A DNA stretch of 64,000 nt from Caldimonas brevitalea (GCF_001017435.1 NZ_CP011371.1:5270001-5334000); one strand, 5' to 3'; shown: positions 30,683 through 42,407, counted from the stretch's first letter. Numbers and translations: made by a program. Notes: generated by a model not told the origin, from the sequence alone.

Positions 30683-32557
30683 TCAGCGCCCAGTGGCACG
30701 GCGGTATTCGGGCACGCAGTCGGCCAGCCAGCGCTTCACCGCTTCGTCCCCCTGCGTGGCGTCCAGGGCGGACAGCACCTCGGGCGTGCGCCGCAACCAT
30801 TCGGCCTCGTGGTCCTGGTGCAAGCGGGCGACGCGCAACCGGGCGATCGGGGTCGGGAGTGTGGTGTCGCTGTCCGCCAACAGCTCCTCATACAGCTTTT
30901 CACCCGGGCGTAAACCGGTGAACACGATCGAGATGTCGGCCAGGCTGTGGCCGGACAGGCGGATCATGTCGCGCGCCAGTTCGGCGATCCGCACCGGCTC
31001 GCCCATGTCGAGCACGAACACCTGGCCGGTCTCCCCCATCGCACCGGCCTGGATCACCAGGCGTGCGGCCTCGGGGATGGTCATGAAATAGCGGGTGATG
31101 TCGGGGTGGGTCACCGTGACCGGGCCGCCACGGGCGATCTGCTCCTTGAACTTGGGGATCACGCTGCCGCTGGAGCCGAGCACATTGCCGAAGCGCACCG
31201 CCATGAACCGGGTGGCGTGCCCTTGCGTCGCCAGGTGGGAGATGACCATCTCGGCCGCCCGCTTGGTGGCGCCCATCACATTGGTCGGGTTGACGGCCTT
31301 GTCGGTCGAGATCAGCACGAAACGTTCGGCGCCGGCCTCGGCCGCGGCGCTCGCCGCCAGGTAGGTGCCCAGCGTGTTGTTCTGCAGCGCCGCCCAGCTG
31401 TTGTCTTCTTCCATCAGCGGCACATGCTTGTAGGCCGCGGCATGAAACACCACCTGCGGTTTCCAGCGTCCGAAGCTGTGGCGCAAATGGGCGGCGTTCT
31501 TGACGTCGCCCACCAGCCGCACCAGCGCCACATGCGGGAATTGCTCGCTGAGCTCCTGTTCGATGCGGTACAGCGCGTATTCGCTGAGTTCGTACAGCAC
31601 CAGCCGGCTCGGGCCGTAGCGCGCGACCTGGCGGCACAGCTCCGAGCCGATGCTGCCGCCGGCACCGGTGATCAGCACCGTCTTGCCGTTCAGGCACTCC
31701 GAGATGCCGGCCTCGTCGAGCCGCACCGGCTCGCGTCCCAGCAGGTCTTCCGGCTCGATTTCGCGCACCCGGCCGACCTGCGACCCCTCGCGCAGCTCCT
31801 GCGCGGACGGCACGGTCAGTACCGGCAGGCCGGTCTGCGCGGCGGCTTCGATGACCCGGCGGCGCTCGGCCGGCGGCAGCGACGGCATCGCGACGATCAA
31901 ATGTGTGACGGCCCGGCGCTCGACATGGCGCGCCAGCTCGGCCAGCGGGCCGAGCACCGGCACCCCGCCCAGGCGCGCGTGCTGCTTGGCCGGGTCGTCG
32001 TCGAGCAGGCCGACAATCACATAACCCTGGTGCTGCACGCCGGCCAGCAGCAAGCGCGCCGCCTCGCCGGCGCCCAGCACCAGCGCCCGCCGGGTCTCGA
32101 CGCCGTTGCCGGCGTGGCGGGCCCGCAGGTGCTCGTACAGCATCCGGTAGGCGACGCGCGCCCCGCACAGTCCCATCAGGCTCACCACCGGGTGCAGCGC
32201 GAGCACGGCGCGCGGCACCTCGGTGAGTTGCGCCATCAACACGATCACGGCGCCCAGCAGCCCGGCGATGGCACAGGCCAGCGTCAGGCGCTTGACCTCC
32301 CCGAAACCCGAAAACCGCCACAAGCCACGCGGCACGCCGGCGGCCCAGAACACCGTCAGGTAGAGCCCCACCAGACCCAGCAGCACCCAGGGGTCGTAGT
32401 CGGGGCGGGCACTCAGCCAGCGGTCGAAACCGAGCCGGAACAGATAGGTGACGTTCCAGGCCAGCGCGATCACGACACCGTCGATCAGCAGCGACAGCGG
32501 CCGGCGGTGCGCCCGGGCGCGGGTCAGGAAGGCGTCGAGGGTGTGCCAGAAGAACAT
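30683..32557 (-). CDS. membrane nucleotide-sugar 4,6-dehydratase (CapD/WbpM/PglF type)
   Basis: This enzyme makes 4-keto-6-deoxy UDP-sugars for surface polysaccharide. The 624-residue protein has four N-terminal membrane helices (about residues 20-140), then a first Rossmann region with VLGAGEAARLLL. The catalytic SDR domain contains GAGGSIGSE at about 296-304. The SDR active site is the Ser-Met-Lys variant (STDKAVNPTNVMGATK) seen in WbpM-like enzymes instead of Tyr-Lys. It is followed on the same strand's upstream side by a sugar transferase and aminotransferase, a set that would give a 4-amino-6-deoxy sugar as first residue. Confidence 0.93.
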   Translation of the reverse strand: MFFWHTLDAFLTRARAHRRPLSLLIDGVVIALAWNVTYLFRLGFDRWLSARPDYDPWVLLGLVGLYLTVFWAAGVPRGLWRFSGFGEVKRLTLACAIAGLLGAVIVLMAQLTEVPRAVLALHPVVSLMGLCGARVAYRMLYEHLRARHAGNGVETRRALVLGAGEAARLLLAGVQHQGYVIVGLLDDDPAKQHARLGGVPVLGPLAELARHVERRAVTHLIVAMPSLPPAERRRVIEAAAQTGLPVLTVPSAQELREGSQVGRVREIEPEDLLGREPVRLDEAGISECLNGKTVLITGAGGSIGSELCRQVARYGPSRLVLYELSEYALYRIEQELSEQFPHVALVRLVGDVKNAAHLRHSFGRWKPQVVFHAAAYKHVPLMEEDNSWAALQNNTLGTYLAASAAAEAGAERFVLISTDKAVNPTNVMGATKRAAEMVISHLATQGHATRFMAVRFGNVLGSSGSVIPKFKEQIARGGPVTVTHPDITRYFMTIPEAARLVIQAGAMGETGQVFVLDMGEPVRIAELARDMIRLSGHSLADISIVFTGLRPGEKLYEELLADSDTTLPTPIARLRVARLHQDHEAEWLRRTPEVLSALDATQGDEAVKRWLADCVPEYRRATGR

Positions 32558-32572
32558 GCAGAAGAAGAGGGT

Positions 32573-33169
32573 TCAGCGGGTGACGATCACGAACAGCGTG
32601 CGCGCCAGCAGCCGCAGGTCGGTCCAGAAGCCTGCCTGCTCGACATACTGCTGCGCATACCGCAGCTTGGCCGGCAGCACCTCTTCGACATAGGTGCGCT
32701 CGGGGTCGCTCGACGCCGCCAGCAGCTCGCTTTCGCGCCGGTATTCGATCGACGCCAGGTCGGTGATGCCGGGGCGCACCGACAGCACCTGCTCGCGCAC
32801 GGCCGGTGGATAGTAGGCCAGGTAGCGCGGCACCTCCGGGCGTGGGCCGACCAAACTCATGTGCCCAAGTAGCACGTCGATCAGCTGCGGCAGTTCGTCG
32901 AGCTTGCTGCTGCGCAGCAGCGCGCCGACGCGGGTGATGCGCGGGTCGGCGCCAACCGTGATCTGGCGGCCCGCGTCGGCCGGCCGGTGCTGCATGGTGC
33001 GGAATTTGTGGATGCGAAACGGCTGGCCGTAACGCCCCACCCGCTGCTGGCGAAAGAACACCGGCCCGGGCGAGTCGAGCTTGACCGCCAGCGCGATCAG
33101 CGCCATCACGGGCGCCAGCAGCACCAGCCCGAGGCCGGCCGCCGCCAGGTCGAACAATCGCTTGCCCAT
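32573..33169 (-). CDS. initiating sugar-phosphate transferase (PglC-type monotopic PGT)
   Basis: The protein transfers a sugar phosphate from a UDP-sugar to undecaprenyl phosphate. It has 198 residues, the size of the minimal PglC catalytic core. There is one N-terminal re-entrant hydrophobic helix (GLVLLAPVMALIALAVKL), then GPVFFRQQRVGRYG, KFRTMQ, and the catalytic Asp-Glu in SSKLDELPQ. MSLVGPRPE and RPGITDLASIEYR follow. It is 15 bp upstream of the dehydratase gene and 10 bp after the aminotransferase. Confidence 0.95.
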   Translation of the reverse strand: MGKRLFDLAAAGLGLVLLAPVMALIALAVKLDSPGPVFFRQQRVGRYGQPFRIHKFRTMQHRPADAGRQITVGADPRITRVGALLRSSKLDELPQLIDVLLGHMSLVGPRPEVPRYLAYYPPAVREQVLSVRPGITDLASIEYRRESELLAASSDPERTYVEEVLPAKLRYAQQYVEQAGFWTDLRLLARTLFVIVTR

Positions 33170-33179
33170 GGCCGCCGGT

Positions 33180-34355
33180 TCACCCCAGGATGCGGCGCAG
33201 CGCGTCGATCACCCGCTCGACGTCGGCGTCGCACATGCGGGTGTAGAGCGGCAGGCTGATGATGGTCTCGTAGGCCCGCTGGCTGTGCGGGAACTGCGCC
33301 GGGCTGAGCTGGTAGCGATCACGCCAATAGGGGTGCAAATGCAGCGGGATGTAGTGCACGCTGCAGCCGATGCCGGCCTCGAACAAGCGCTCGATCACCG
33401 CATCGCGGCCGACGCTCGCGGCCTCGGTCAGCCGCACCGCATACAAGTGCCACGCGTGCAGGTCGCCGGCCGGCGCATCGGGCGGCGTCTGCAGCGGCAA
33501 GGCGGCGAGCGCCTCGTTGTAGCGTGCCGCGATCTCGGCGCGGCGGCGCTGGAAGCCGTCGACCCGGCGCAGCTGGTGCAGGCCCAGCGCGGCCGCGATG
33601 TCGGTCAGGTTGTACTTGAAGCCGGGCGCGACGATCTCGTAGTACCAGCTCGGCACCTTGGCAGTGAAGCGGTCGAACGCGTCCCGGTTCATGCCATGCA
33701 GCCGCATCACACGGGCGCGTTCGGCCAGGGCCGCATCGCGCGTCACCAGCATGCCGCCCTCGCCGGTGGTCATGGTCTTGTTGGCATAGAAGCTGAACAC
33801 CGTCGCGTCCGAGCCCAGCGTGCCGACCAACTGCCCCTGCACGGTGGTCGGCAGCGCATGCGCCGCGTCTTCGACCACCTTTAGGCCATGGCGGCGGGCG
33901 ATGTCGAGCAGCGCCGGCATGTCGGCCGCCAGCCCGGCGTAATGGACCGGCAGCAGCGCCTTGGTGCGCGGCGTGATGGCGGCCTCGACGGCGCGCGGGT
34001 CGATGTTGAGCGTGGCCGGGTCGATGTCGACCAGCACCACGTCGGCGCCGAGGTAGCGCGCCACCTCGGCGGTCGCCGTGAAGGTGTAGGTGGTGGTGAT
34101 GACCTCGTCGCCCGGGCCGATGCCCAGCGCTTCGAGCGCCAGGTGCAAGCCGGCCGTGGCCGAGTTGACCGCGATCGCGTGCAGCTCGCCGGGCGCTCCG
34201 CCGAGGTACTCGGCGAAAGCGGCTTCGAAACGTTTGGCCTTCGGGCCGGTGGTGATCCAGCCGGAACGCAGGGTCTCCACGACTTCGGCGATCTCCTCCT
34301 CGCCGATTTCCGGCAGCGCGAAGGGCAGGAAAGGCAAGCGGCTGTCTTGCGTCAT
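33180..34355 (-). CDS. DegT/DnrJ/EryC1 sugar aminotransferase
   Basis: A PLP-dependent nucleotide-sugar aminotransferase of 391 residues, likely acting on the 4-keto product of the neighbouring dehydratase. Family landmarks are [22 protein letters not shown], the EDAAHALPT loop, and the PLP lysine in [16 protein letters not shown]. The C-terminus has [15 protein letters not shown]. The start at 34355 overlaps the methyltransferase stop by 4 bp. Longer in-frame readings upstream lie inside that gene and are rejected. Confidence 0.94.
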   Translation of the reverse strand: MTQDSRLPFLPFALPEIGEEEIAEVVETLRSGWITTGPKAKRFEAAFAEYLGGAPGELHAIAVNSATAGLHLALEALGIGPGDEVITTTYTFTATAEVARYLGADVVLVDIDPATLNIDPRAVEAAITPRTKALLPVHYAGLAADMPALLDIARRHGLKVVEDAAHALPTTVQGQLVGTLGSDATVFSFYANKTMTTGEGGMLVTRDAALAERARVMRLHGMNRDAFDRFTAKVPSWYYEIVAPGFKYNLTDIAAALGLHQLRRVDGFQRRRAEIAARYNEALAALPLQTPPDAPAGDLHAWHLYAVRLTEAASVGRDAVIERLFEAGIGCSVHYIPLHLHPYWRDRYQLSPAQFPHSQRAYETIISLPLYTRMCDADVERVIDALRRILG

Positions 34356-35095
34356 GGCGATGGGCTCTTTTCGATCCACGCCAGCACATGGGTGCGCAGC
34401 GGGACGAGGGTGTTGAACAGGGAATACAGCGACGGATGGACCCGCACCACGGCGCGTGCCACCGGCGGCGCCAGCGTCAGCCGCCGCACCGACAGCCGGC
34501 CTTGCGGAAACAGCTGGCGCAGGCGGCGCAGCGGCACACCCCGCACATCCGGATTGCGGGGGTTGTCGTAGATGAAGTCGTACCACAGCACGCCACCGCC
34601 GGGGCGCACCCACGACCACATCAAATCGGCCAAACGCTGCTGGAAGGTGTCGTCGAGCAGCGAGGAAAACACCGTCGACTGGTAGACCACGTCCTGGCTA
34701 CCGGGCTCGATCTGTGCGGCCAGCGCGAGGGCGTCGGCGCAGTGCACCGCGAGCGTGGCCGGCAACACCCGCCGCGCCTGCTCGGCGCGCTCCTCGAGCA
34801 GTTCGATGCCTTGCAGGTGTTCAGGCGCACAGCCCAGGCGCAGCAGTTCGAGCAGATTGCCACCGGTGCCGCAGCCGACCTCCAGCATGCGGCGCGACGC
34901 CAGGTCCCACCACCCGAGGCGGGCAAACAAGGCGGCGATCGCACGCTGGCGTTCTTGTGCCGCGAGCAATGCGGACGGGTTCAGCAGGCTGTAGCGCGGA
35001 TCGACCGGCGGGCGGCGCGCGTAACGCTCACGCACCGCCTGCGTTTCATCGGGCGCACCGCTTTGCGTCACGCGGGGGTGGGGGTCGGCTGACAT
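34352..35095 (-). CDS. class I SAM-dependent methyltransferase
   Basis: This 247-residue protein has motif [17 protein letters not shown] at about residues 69-84, an acidic post-I region ([11 protein letters not shown]) and the post-motif [14 protein letters not shown]. Its position in the polysaccharide locus suggests it methylates a sugar or a lipid-linked intermediate, but the acceptor cannot be read. The start at 35095 was chosen because the frame upstream of it overlaps the glycosyltransferase gene and is not protein-like. Confidence 0.88.
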   Translation of the reverse strand: MSADPHPRVTQSGAPDETQAVRERYARRPPVDPRYSLLNPSALLAAQERQRAIAALFARLGWWDLASRRMLEVGCGTGGNLLELLRLGCAPEHLQGIELLEERAEQARRVLPATLAVHCADALALAAQIEPGSQDVVYQSTVFSSLLDDTFQQRLADLMWSWVRPGGGVLWYDFIYDNPRNPDVRGVPLRRLRQLFPQGRLSVRRLTLAPPVARAVVRVHPSLYSLFNTLVPLRTHVLAWIEKSPSP

Positions 35096-35118
35096 CACCA
35101 CGGTGTTCCCTTGCGCCG

Positions 35119-36138
35119 CTAGCGCGTCAGGCGCGAGAAGCGCGGCCGACCGGTGGTCGCGCCGCGCAGCACGTCGCACCAACCCCAGACCGAGCCGATG
35201 CCGTAGCCGAAGTGATAGGCGGCGATGACCGCCGGCAGCCGCCACAGCAAGTCAAGGCCGGTGTGCCGGGCGATCAGCACCGACGCGAGCAGCACAGCGA
35301 CGGCGTACGCACCCGCGAGCGCGCCCGCCAGGCCCGGCCAGACCCCACACATCGCGAGCAGCAGGCTCACGCCCAGGACGAGCACATACAGCCCGGGCAG
35401 CAGCTGACGCAGCGATGCCGCCTGGCCGTGCTTTTTCATCACGAAGGGTTTCCAGTAGCCGTACTGCAGGTACTGGCGGAACAGCGCGCCGAGGTGGGCC
35501 CGCGGCCGGTAGGTCGAGCGGATCGCCGGCGACTGCCAGATGCGGCCACCGCCCTTGACGATGCGCAGGTTGTGCTCGTCGTCCTGGTTGCGCACCAGCG
35601 TCTCGTCGAAGCCACCGAAGCGCTCGAAGCTGCGGCGCGGCCAGCAGCCAAGGTAGACGGTGTCGACCTCGCCGTCGTAGTCGAGCTGGCGCGAACGAGC
35701 GCCGCCCGCCAACCAACGCGACTGGAAGGCGGCGGCCACGGCCCGCTGCATCGGGGTGACACCTTCGGCGTGCCACGGACCGCCGACGTTGTCGGCCCCG
35801 GTGGTAGCCAAGGTCTGCAGGCACTGGCCGATGTAGTCGTCGGCATAGGTGGTGTGCACGTCCATCCGCACGATCACCTCGCCGCTCGCCTTGGCCAGCG
35901 CACGGTTGAGGCCGGTCGAGACGATGCCGCCCGGGTTGTCGATCACCACCAGGCGCGCATCGCGGGACGCCAGTTCGGCCAGCAGCTCGCGGGTGCCGTC
36001 GTCGCTGCGGCCGTCGGTGATCACCACCTCGAGGCCCCAGTCGGCCGGCAAGCGCTGTGCGGCCACGGAAGCACAGAAGGCCTCGATGTGGTGGCGCTCG
36101 TTACGGCAGGGCACGATCACCGAGACGCGCCGGCTCAT
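35119..36138 (-). CDS. family 2 glycosyltransferase with membrane helices (ExoA-like)
   Basis: The 339-residue protein opens with VSVIVPCRNERHHIE and has the GT-A core (ITDGRSDDGT, then the metal-binding region VRMDVHTTYADDYI). ETLVRNQDDEHNLRI is the acceptor loop. Two or three membrane helices lie at about 255-320. This matches succinoglycan ExoA-type GT2 enzymes that extend an undecaprenyl-linked chain on the cytoplasmic face. It belongs to the 30.7-39.2 kb locus. Confidence 0.92.
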   Translation of the reverse strand: MSRRVSVIVPCRNERHHIEAFCASVAAQRLPADWGLEVVITDGRSDDGTRELLAELASRDARLVVIDNPGGIVSTGLNRALAKASGEVIVRMDVHTTYADDYIGQCLQTLATTGADNVGGPWHAEGVTPMQRAVAAAFQSRWLAGGARSRQLDYDGEVDTVYLGCWPRRSFERFGGFDETLVRNQDDEHNLRIVKGGGRIWQSPAIRSTYRPRAHLGALFRQYLQYGYWKPFVMKKHGQAASLRQLLPGLYVLVLGVSLLLAMCGVWPGLAGALAGAYAVAVLLASVLIARHTGLDLLWRLPAVIAAYHFGYGIGSVWGWCDVLRGATTGRPRFSRLTR

Positions 36139-36181
36139 GAGGAATGCTCCGTGCGGCGTACCGCGCGCGGCCGTGCGACGT

Positions 36182-37252
36182 TCACAAGTAGGCCTTTCCG
36201 AGCAGTTCGCGATAGAGCCGGTCCATCCGGTCCATCTGATGCCGGCGCGATGCGTGAGGCTCGACCTTGCGGCGGTTGGCCTCGCCCATCCGGCCGGCCA
36301 GCAGCGGATCGCCCAGCAAGCGGGCGAGCGCGTCGGCCAATCGCTGCGGATTGCGCGGCGGCAGCAGTTCGCCGCCCGTGCCGTCGACCCACTGGCGATT
36401 GGCGGGCAGGTCGGACACCAGCACCGGCAAGCCGGCGGCCATCGATTCGAGCAAGGCCACCGAGGTCGCGTCGCTGCTCGGCACCGAGACGCTCACGTGG
36501 GCCTGGTTCACCAGCTCGGCCATGCGATCTTCGTCGACGCGCCCGTGGAAGCGCACCACCGAGCCGAGCTGCAAGGCCTCGGCCTGGGCCCGCAGACGCG
36601 ACTCCAGCGCACCGCCGCCGAGCAGGTGCAGCTCGAGGGCCTCGTCGGGTGCCCGCGCGCGCAAGGCGGCGACCGCATCCAGGATCACGTCGATGTTGTA
36701 GTTGGGCTCCCAGGCGCGCAGGCTGACGATGCGAAACGGCCGCAGCGCCCGCGGCTGGGGGCGGAACTTGGCGGTGTCGGCACCCCAGAAGATCTGGTGC
36801 AGGGCGGCCTTCGGCCGGTAGTGGGCGATCTCGTCCAGCATGTCCTGGCTGTCGGCCGTGATCAGGTCGGCGCGGCGCAAGCTGAAGCGCGTGACGAGGC
36901 GCACCGCCCGGTTGTACACGGGCGACACCAGGATGTCCGAGCCCCACCCGGTCAGCACCCGCGGCGCCCCACCGCACGCGGCCGCCCACAAGCCGTAGGA
37001 GGTGACATAGTGGCCGTGCACGATGTCGGGCCGCAGCCGGGCCGCCAGCCGTCGCACGCGCGGCAAGGCGGCGAACCAGGCCCAGTTGCCGTCGGGCGTC
37101 GAGAGGGCATGCACGGTCGCGCCCGGGATCGGGTGGTGGCGGCGCGACACCACGCTGCAATGCCAGCCGCGTTCCACCATCGCGGTCACCCAGCGCTGGG
37201 TGTGCACGCTCTCGGCGTCGGCGAAAAACAGCAAATGCGGCCCGTGGCTCAT
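36182..37252 (-). CDS. family 4 glycosyltransferase
   Basis: A GT-B retaining glycosyltransferase of 356 residues. The N-terminal domain has HLLFFADAESVHTQRWV and DIVHGHYVTSYG. The C-terminal domain has FWGADTAKFRP, RIVSLRAWEPNYNIDV, and the E-x7-E donor site region SSDATSVALLESMAAGLPVLVSD. The start at 37252 overlaps the acyltransferase stop by 4 bp. It acts in the surface-polysaccharide locus; donor and linkage are unknown. Confidence 0.93.
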   Translation of the reverse strand: MSHGPHLLFFADAESVHTQRWVTAMVERGWHCSVVSRRHHPIPGATVHALSTPDGNWAWFAALPRVRRLAARLRPDIVHGHYVTSYGLWAAACGGAPRVLTGWGSDILVSPVYNRAVRLVTRFSLRRADLITADSQDMLDEIAHYRPKAALHQIFWGADTAKFRPQPRALRPFRIVSLRAWEPNYNIDVILDAVAALRARAPDEALELHLLGGGALESRLRAQAEALQLGSVVRFHGRVDEDRMAELVNQAHVSVSVPSSDATSVALLESMAAGLPVLVSDLPANRQWVDGTGGELLPPRNPQRLADALARLLGDPLLAGRMGEANRRKVEPHASRRHQMDRMDRLYRELLGKAYL

Positions 37253-37842
37253 GGTTCGCTCGACGGGGACGGGGCCCAGCCAGTGCCGCAGTAGTGGGGC
37301 GCGAGCTCGGGGTGGCGCGCGATCCAGGCCGCGTCGAGATCCCGCACGTCGCCGAGCACCCGGGCCGGCTGGCCGCCGATCACGGCGTGGTCGGGGAAGT
37401 CGCCGTCGACATAGCTGAAGGCGCGCACCAGCACACCGCGGCCCAGCCGGCTGCCGGGCATCACGACGCTGTGGGCGCCGATGAAGCAATAGGGGCCGAT
37501 GTGGGTGGCCGCGCGCTGCACGCCGACCGGCTCGGGGTGGCCCCAGTACTGCCGCCCCATCAAACGCGTCGCGACATGCGACGAATGTGTCAGCACCGCG
37601 ACGTGGTGCGTGATCTGCGTGCCCTCGCCGATCGTCAGCCCGCCCGAGGCGTCGATGAAGTTGAAGTGGCCGATGTAGACATGGTCCTCGATCTGCAGCC
37701 GCGCCTCGCCCTGCAACTCGCTCGTCGTGCTGACGCGGGTGTGCGGCAGCCACACGCCGTCGTGACGGCGCAGGCCGTACAACATGCGCGGGCGCACCAG
37801 GGTGCGCAGGCACCGGGACACGAGGGATTTGACGACGGACAT
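37249..37842 (-). CDS. left-handed beta-helix O-acyltransferase
   Basis: A 197-residue protein with hexapeptide repeats (LQIEDHVYIGHFNFIDA, LTIGEGTQITHHVAV, THIGPYCFIGAHSVVMPGS, LGRGVLVRAFSYVDG). The closing VIGGQPARVLG is typical of sugar O-acetyltransferases that use acetyl-CoA. The likely catalytic His is in the THHVAVLTHSSH segment. It lies between the flippase and the GT4 gene, and probably decorates the repeat unit. Confidence 0.92.
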   Translation of the reverse strand: MSVVKSLVSRCLRTLVRPRMLYGLRRHDGVWLPHTRVSTTSELQGEARLQIEDHVYIGHFNFIDASGGLTIGEGTQITHHVAVLTHSSHVATRLMGRQYWGHPEPVGVQRAATHIGPYCFIGAHSVVMPGSRLGRGVLVRAFSYVDGDFPDHAVIGGQPARVLGDVRDLDAAWIARHPELAPHYCGTGWAPSPSSEP

Positions 37843-37889
37843 CGGAAATGGACAAAAGGACCGCGCCGCAAGGCGGCGCGGCTCGCAGT

Positions 37890-39182
37890 CTACCGGGCCG
37901 CGGCCCGCAGGGGGGCGCTCAGGTCGGCCACCAGTTGCGCTGGCCGCGGGCGCAGCAGCTCGGCCCAACGCAGGCCGGCGTGGCGACGGAACAGCGCCAG
38001 CCCCCAGCCGATCGCGAGCAGGTACGACGCCGAAGTGGCCAGCGCACCGCCCACCGCACCGAGCCGCGGCACCAGCAGCGCGCAGACGACCACGTTGACC
38101 GCCAGCGACAGCGCCGCCACCGCGGCCGACAGCTGCGGGCGGCCCAGAAAGTTGGTGTAGTAAGCCGACAGCGTCGACGCGCTGGCATAGGCCCAGACGC
38201 CGGGCAACAACAAACACAGCAGCGGCACCGAGGCCACGTAGGCGGGGCCGAGCAGGTGCGGCAGCACCCACCAGGCCAGCGCGATCAGCACCGGCGAAAC
38301 CAGCAGCAGGATGGCGAGGTTGAGGTGCATCACCCGCACCGTGAGGCCGGTGGCCGCCACGCGGTCCGGCGACCCGATGCGGGCATAGGCCGCGACACTG
38401 ACCGACGACGAGACGAACCACAGCAGTTCGGCCGCGGTCACCGCCACCGAATAGACGCCCGCGACGCCGACCCCGGCATAACGTTCCACGATGAACAGGT
38501 CGACCCGGTAGTTGAGCCAACTCACCAGATTGGTCAGGCCGACCACGGTACAAAACCGCGCCTGCCCGCGCCACTGGGCCCAAGCAAAGCCGGCGGCACC
38601 GCTGTCACGCCAGGCCCAGATGGCGGCCAGCGCCCCGGTCAGTGCCCGAGCCGCCAGCCAGATGGCGAGCACTTCCATCAGCCCCGGGTCGCCGACCCAG
38701 GCCCACCAGCCGGCCAAGACCGCCAGCGTGAAGATCGGCGGCGCCAGCGCGATCGCGTTGATGGGGCCCATGCGGCCCTGCCCAAGGTAGAGACCGGACA
38801 CCGTGGGTGACAGCAGCAGCAACGGCGCCGCGAGCGCCAGCAAGGGCAGGAAGCGATAGGCGGGCTCGTCGCCGACCGCCAGGCCCAGCCCTGCGAACAC
38901 GCCCGCGCCCAGCACGCCGCCGAGCAGCGCCAGCGCCAGCGCGCCCGCCAGCCAGGCGCCACTGTCCTGACGGTGGTGCGACACCTGCCGCGCGATCACC
39001 AGACCCAGGCCTGAAAACAGTGCCGCGTAGACCGACTCGGTGGCCACCAGCAGCGAGAACACACCCTGCTCGTGCGGCCCCTGGCGCGCGACGATCACGA
39101 CGATGACCAGGCCCAGCCCGATCGCAACCAGCTTGGCGGCGAAATGGCTCAAGGCACCGCGGGACAGCGAGGGACGGGACAT
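37890..39182 (-). CDS. polysaccharide flippase (Wzx/MOP superfamily)
   Basis: This 430-residue protein has about 12 hydrophobic segments, starting with LSHFAAKLVAIGLGLVIVVIVA and ending SYLLAIGWGLALF. This is the layout of MOP-family exporters that flip undecaprenyl-linked oligosaccharide. It is the upstream-most gene of the minus-strand locus. No Wzy-type polymerase or O-antigen ligase is recognised among the neighbours. Confidence 0.9.
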   Translation of the reverse strand: MSRPSLSRGALSHFAAKLVAIGLGLVIVVIVARQGPHEQGVFSLLVATESVYAALFSGLGLVIARQVSHHRQDSGAWLAGALALALLGGVLGAGVFAGLGLAVGDEPAYRFLPLLALAAPLLLLSPTVSGLYLGQGRMGPINAIALAPPIFTLAVLAGWWAWVGDPGLMEVLAIWLAARALTGALAAIWAWRDSGAAGFAWAQWRGQARFCTVVGLTNLVSWLNYRVDLFIVERYAGVGVAGVYSVAVTAAELLWFVSSSVSVAAYARIGSPDRVAATGLTVRVMHLNLAILLLVSPVLIALAWWVLPHLLGPAYVASVPLLCLLLPGVWAYASASTLSAYYTNFLGRPQLSAAVAALSLAVNVVVCALLVPRLGAVGGALATSASYLLAIGWGLALFRRHAGLRWAELLRPRPAQLVADLSAPLRAAAR

Positions 39183-39312
39183 CGGCAGCGAGGCGCAGGA
39201 GAAGAGGTGAAAGCGAGGCCCAGGGCCGGCGCGGGAGGCGGGGGTGGCCGATCATACGGCCGGCCCCGGCCCGCCCGGTAAAATCGTCCGCTTTTCCACG
39301 CCCGAGCCCGTC

Positions 39313-40836
<1,524 letters not shown>

Positions 40837-40880
40837 GCCCAAGGGGCTCGCACCGCAGTGCGCAGCACGGAGGTTACTCA

Positions 40881-41438
40881 ATGAGCGACGACACGCGGCT
40901 CGACTCGCTGGACCTGATCGAAAACGCGATCTGGGAGCAGCTGGTCGACGCGGCCCACCACAAGGGTCACGACTGGCGTACCCCGGTGCTGGCCACCGCG
41001 ACGCCCGACGGCGTCAATGCGCGCACGGTGGTGCTGCGCGAGATCCGGCGCGGGCAGCGTGAGCTGCTTTTCTATACCGACTCGCGCGCGGCCAAGGTGC
41101 AGGAGATCGCGACGGCCCCTCACGGCATGCTGGTGATGTGGTCCCCGCAACTCAGCTGGCAGCTGCGCTGCCAGGTGGCGCTCGACGTGCAGTACAGCGG
41201 GCTCGACGTGCTGTCGCGCTGGGCCCAGGTGAAGCTGTCGCCGGCCGCGCAGGACTATTTGTCGGCGGTGGCCCCCGGTACGCCGGTCGACCTGGCCACG
41301 CCGCCGCAGCGTGCCAGCCGCGAGCATTTCGCGGTGGTCACCGCCGCCGTGACGTCGCTGGACTGGCTGGAGTTGCACCCGGAAGGCCACCGTCGGGCGC
41401 GTTTCGATGTCGATGGCGCCCGCTGGCTGCAGCCTTGA
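40881..41438 (+). CDS. pyridoxamine 5'-phosphate oxidase-like flavoprotein
   Basis: A 185-residue split beta-barrel FMN protein. The core WRTPVLATATPDGVNARTVVLRE is followed by LLFYTDSRAAKVQEI and MVMWSPQLSWQLRCQ, with the C-terminal PdxH-like SREHFAVVTAAVTSLDWLEL. It is shorter than true PdxH (about 215) and belongs to the PNPOx-like group whose substrate is usually undetermined. GGAGG 7 nt before the ATG fixes the start. It lies 44 bp after lysS. Confidence 0.88.
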   Translation: MSDDTRLDSLDLIENAIWEQLVDAAHHKGHDWRTPVLATATPDGVNARTVVLREIRRGQRELLFYTDSRAAKVQEIATAPHGMLVMWSPQLSWQLRCQVALDVQYSGLDVLSRWAQVKLSPAAQDYLSAVAPGTPVDLATPPQRASREHFAVVTAAVTSLDWLELHPEGHRRARFDVDGARWLQP

Positions 41439-41447
41439 ACCCGCACC

Positions 41448-42236
41448 TCAGCGCTGCCGGAACTCCGGCTTGCGCTTGTTGACGAAGGCGTCCATGCCTT
41501 CTTTCTGATCTTCGGTGCCGAACAGCGCGTGGAAGGCGCGCCGCTCGAACAACATGCCTTCGTTGAGCGGCGCTTCGAAGGCGCGATTGACACATTCCTT
41601 GGCTGCCATCAGGCTGGGCAGCGAGTAGCCGCAGATCGCGTCGGCCGCGGCGAACGCCTCTTCCAGCAGCTTGTCGGCCGGCACCACCCGCGACACCAGC
41701 CCGGCCCGCTCGGCCTCGGCCGCGTCCATCATGCGCGCCGTCAGCACCAGGTCCATCGCCTTCGCCTTGGAGATGGCGCGCGGCAGCCGCTGCGTGCCAC
41801 CGGCCCCGGGGATGACGCCGAGTTTGATTTCGGGCTGGCCGAACCGTGCGCTGTCGGCCGCGATGATGAAGTCGCACATCATCGCCAGCTCACAGCCGCC
41901 CCCCAGCGCATAGCCGGCCACCGCCGCGATCACCGGCTTGCGCACGCGCTTGAGCGTCTCCCAGTTGCGCGTGATGTAGTCGGACTTGTAAACGTCCATG
42001 TAGGTCCAGGACGCCATCGCTGCGATGTCGGCGCCCGCCGCAAAGGCCTTTTCGCTACCGGTGATCACGATGCAACCAATCGTGTCGTCACGGTCGAGCC
42101 GATCCAGTGCCTGCCCCAACTCGTCCATCAATGTGTCGTTCAAGGCGTTGAGTTGCTTGGGCCGATTGAGGGTCAGCACGGCGGTTTTGAGAGCGGCGGT
42201 GCCGCGCACTTCGCTGAGGATCAATTGAGTGTCCAC
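41448..42236 (-). CDS. enoyl-CoA hydratase
   Basis: This crotonase-fold enzyme (262 residues) hydrates trans-2-enoyl-CoA in fatty-acid oxidation. It has the oxyanion-hole segments [11 protein letters not shown] and [14 protein letters not shown] and the catalytic Glu in [18 protein letters not shown]. It ends in KRKPEFRQR, near identical in style to short-chain enoyl-CoA hydratases. The start is GTG at 42236, supported by AAAGGAG 7 nt upstream. It is convergent with the PNPOx-like gene. Confidence 0.95.
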   Translation of the reverse strand: MDTQLILSEVRGTAALKTAVLTLNRPKQLNALNDTLMDELGQALDRLDRDDTIGCIVITGSEKAFAAGADIAAMASWTYMDVYKSDYITRNWETLKRVRKPVIAAVAGYALGGGCELAMMCDFIIAADSARFGQPEIKLGVIPGAGGTQRLPRAISKAKAMDLVLTARMMDAAEAERAGLVSRVVPADKLLEEAFAAADAICGYSLPSLMAAKECVNRAFEAPLNEGMLFERRAFHALFGTEDQKEGMDAFVNKRKPEFRQR

Positions 42237-42407
42237 GGGGGTTCTCCTTTCGAGGCCGCACTATACGGCCGGCCTGCGGTTGCAAAGGACAACGCGACAA
42301 GACGCTTGGTTTGGAAACAACCCGTGAACATTGGCAATAGCACCAGGAGGGCGTAGGCGGTAAGCTCCCCGTCAGGACGACGGGACGTGCGACGGGGGAA
42401 ACGAGCG

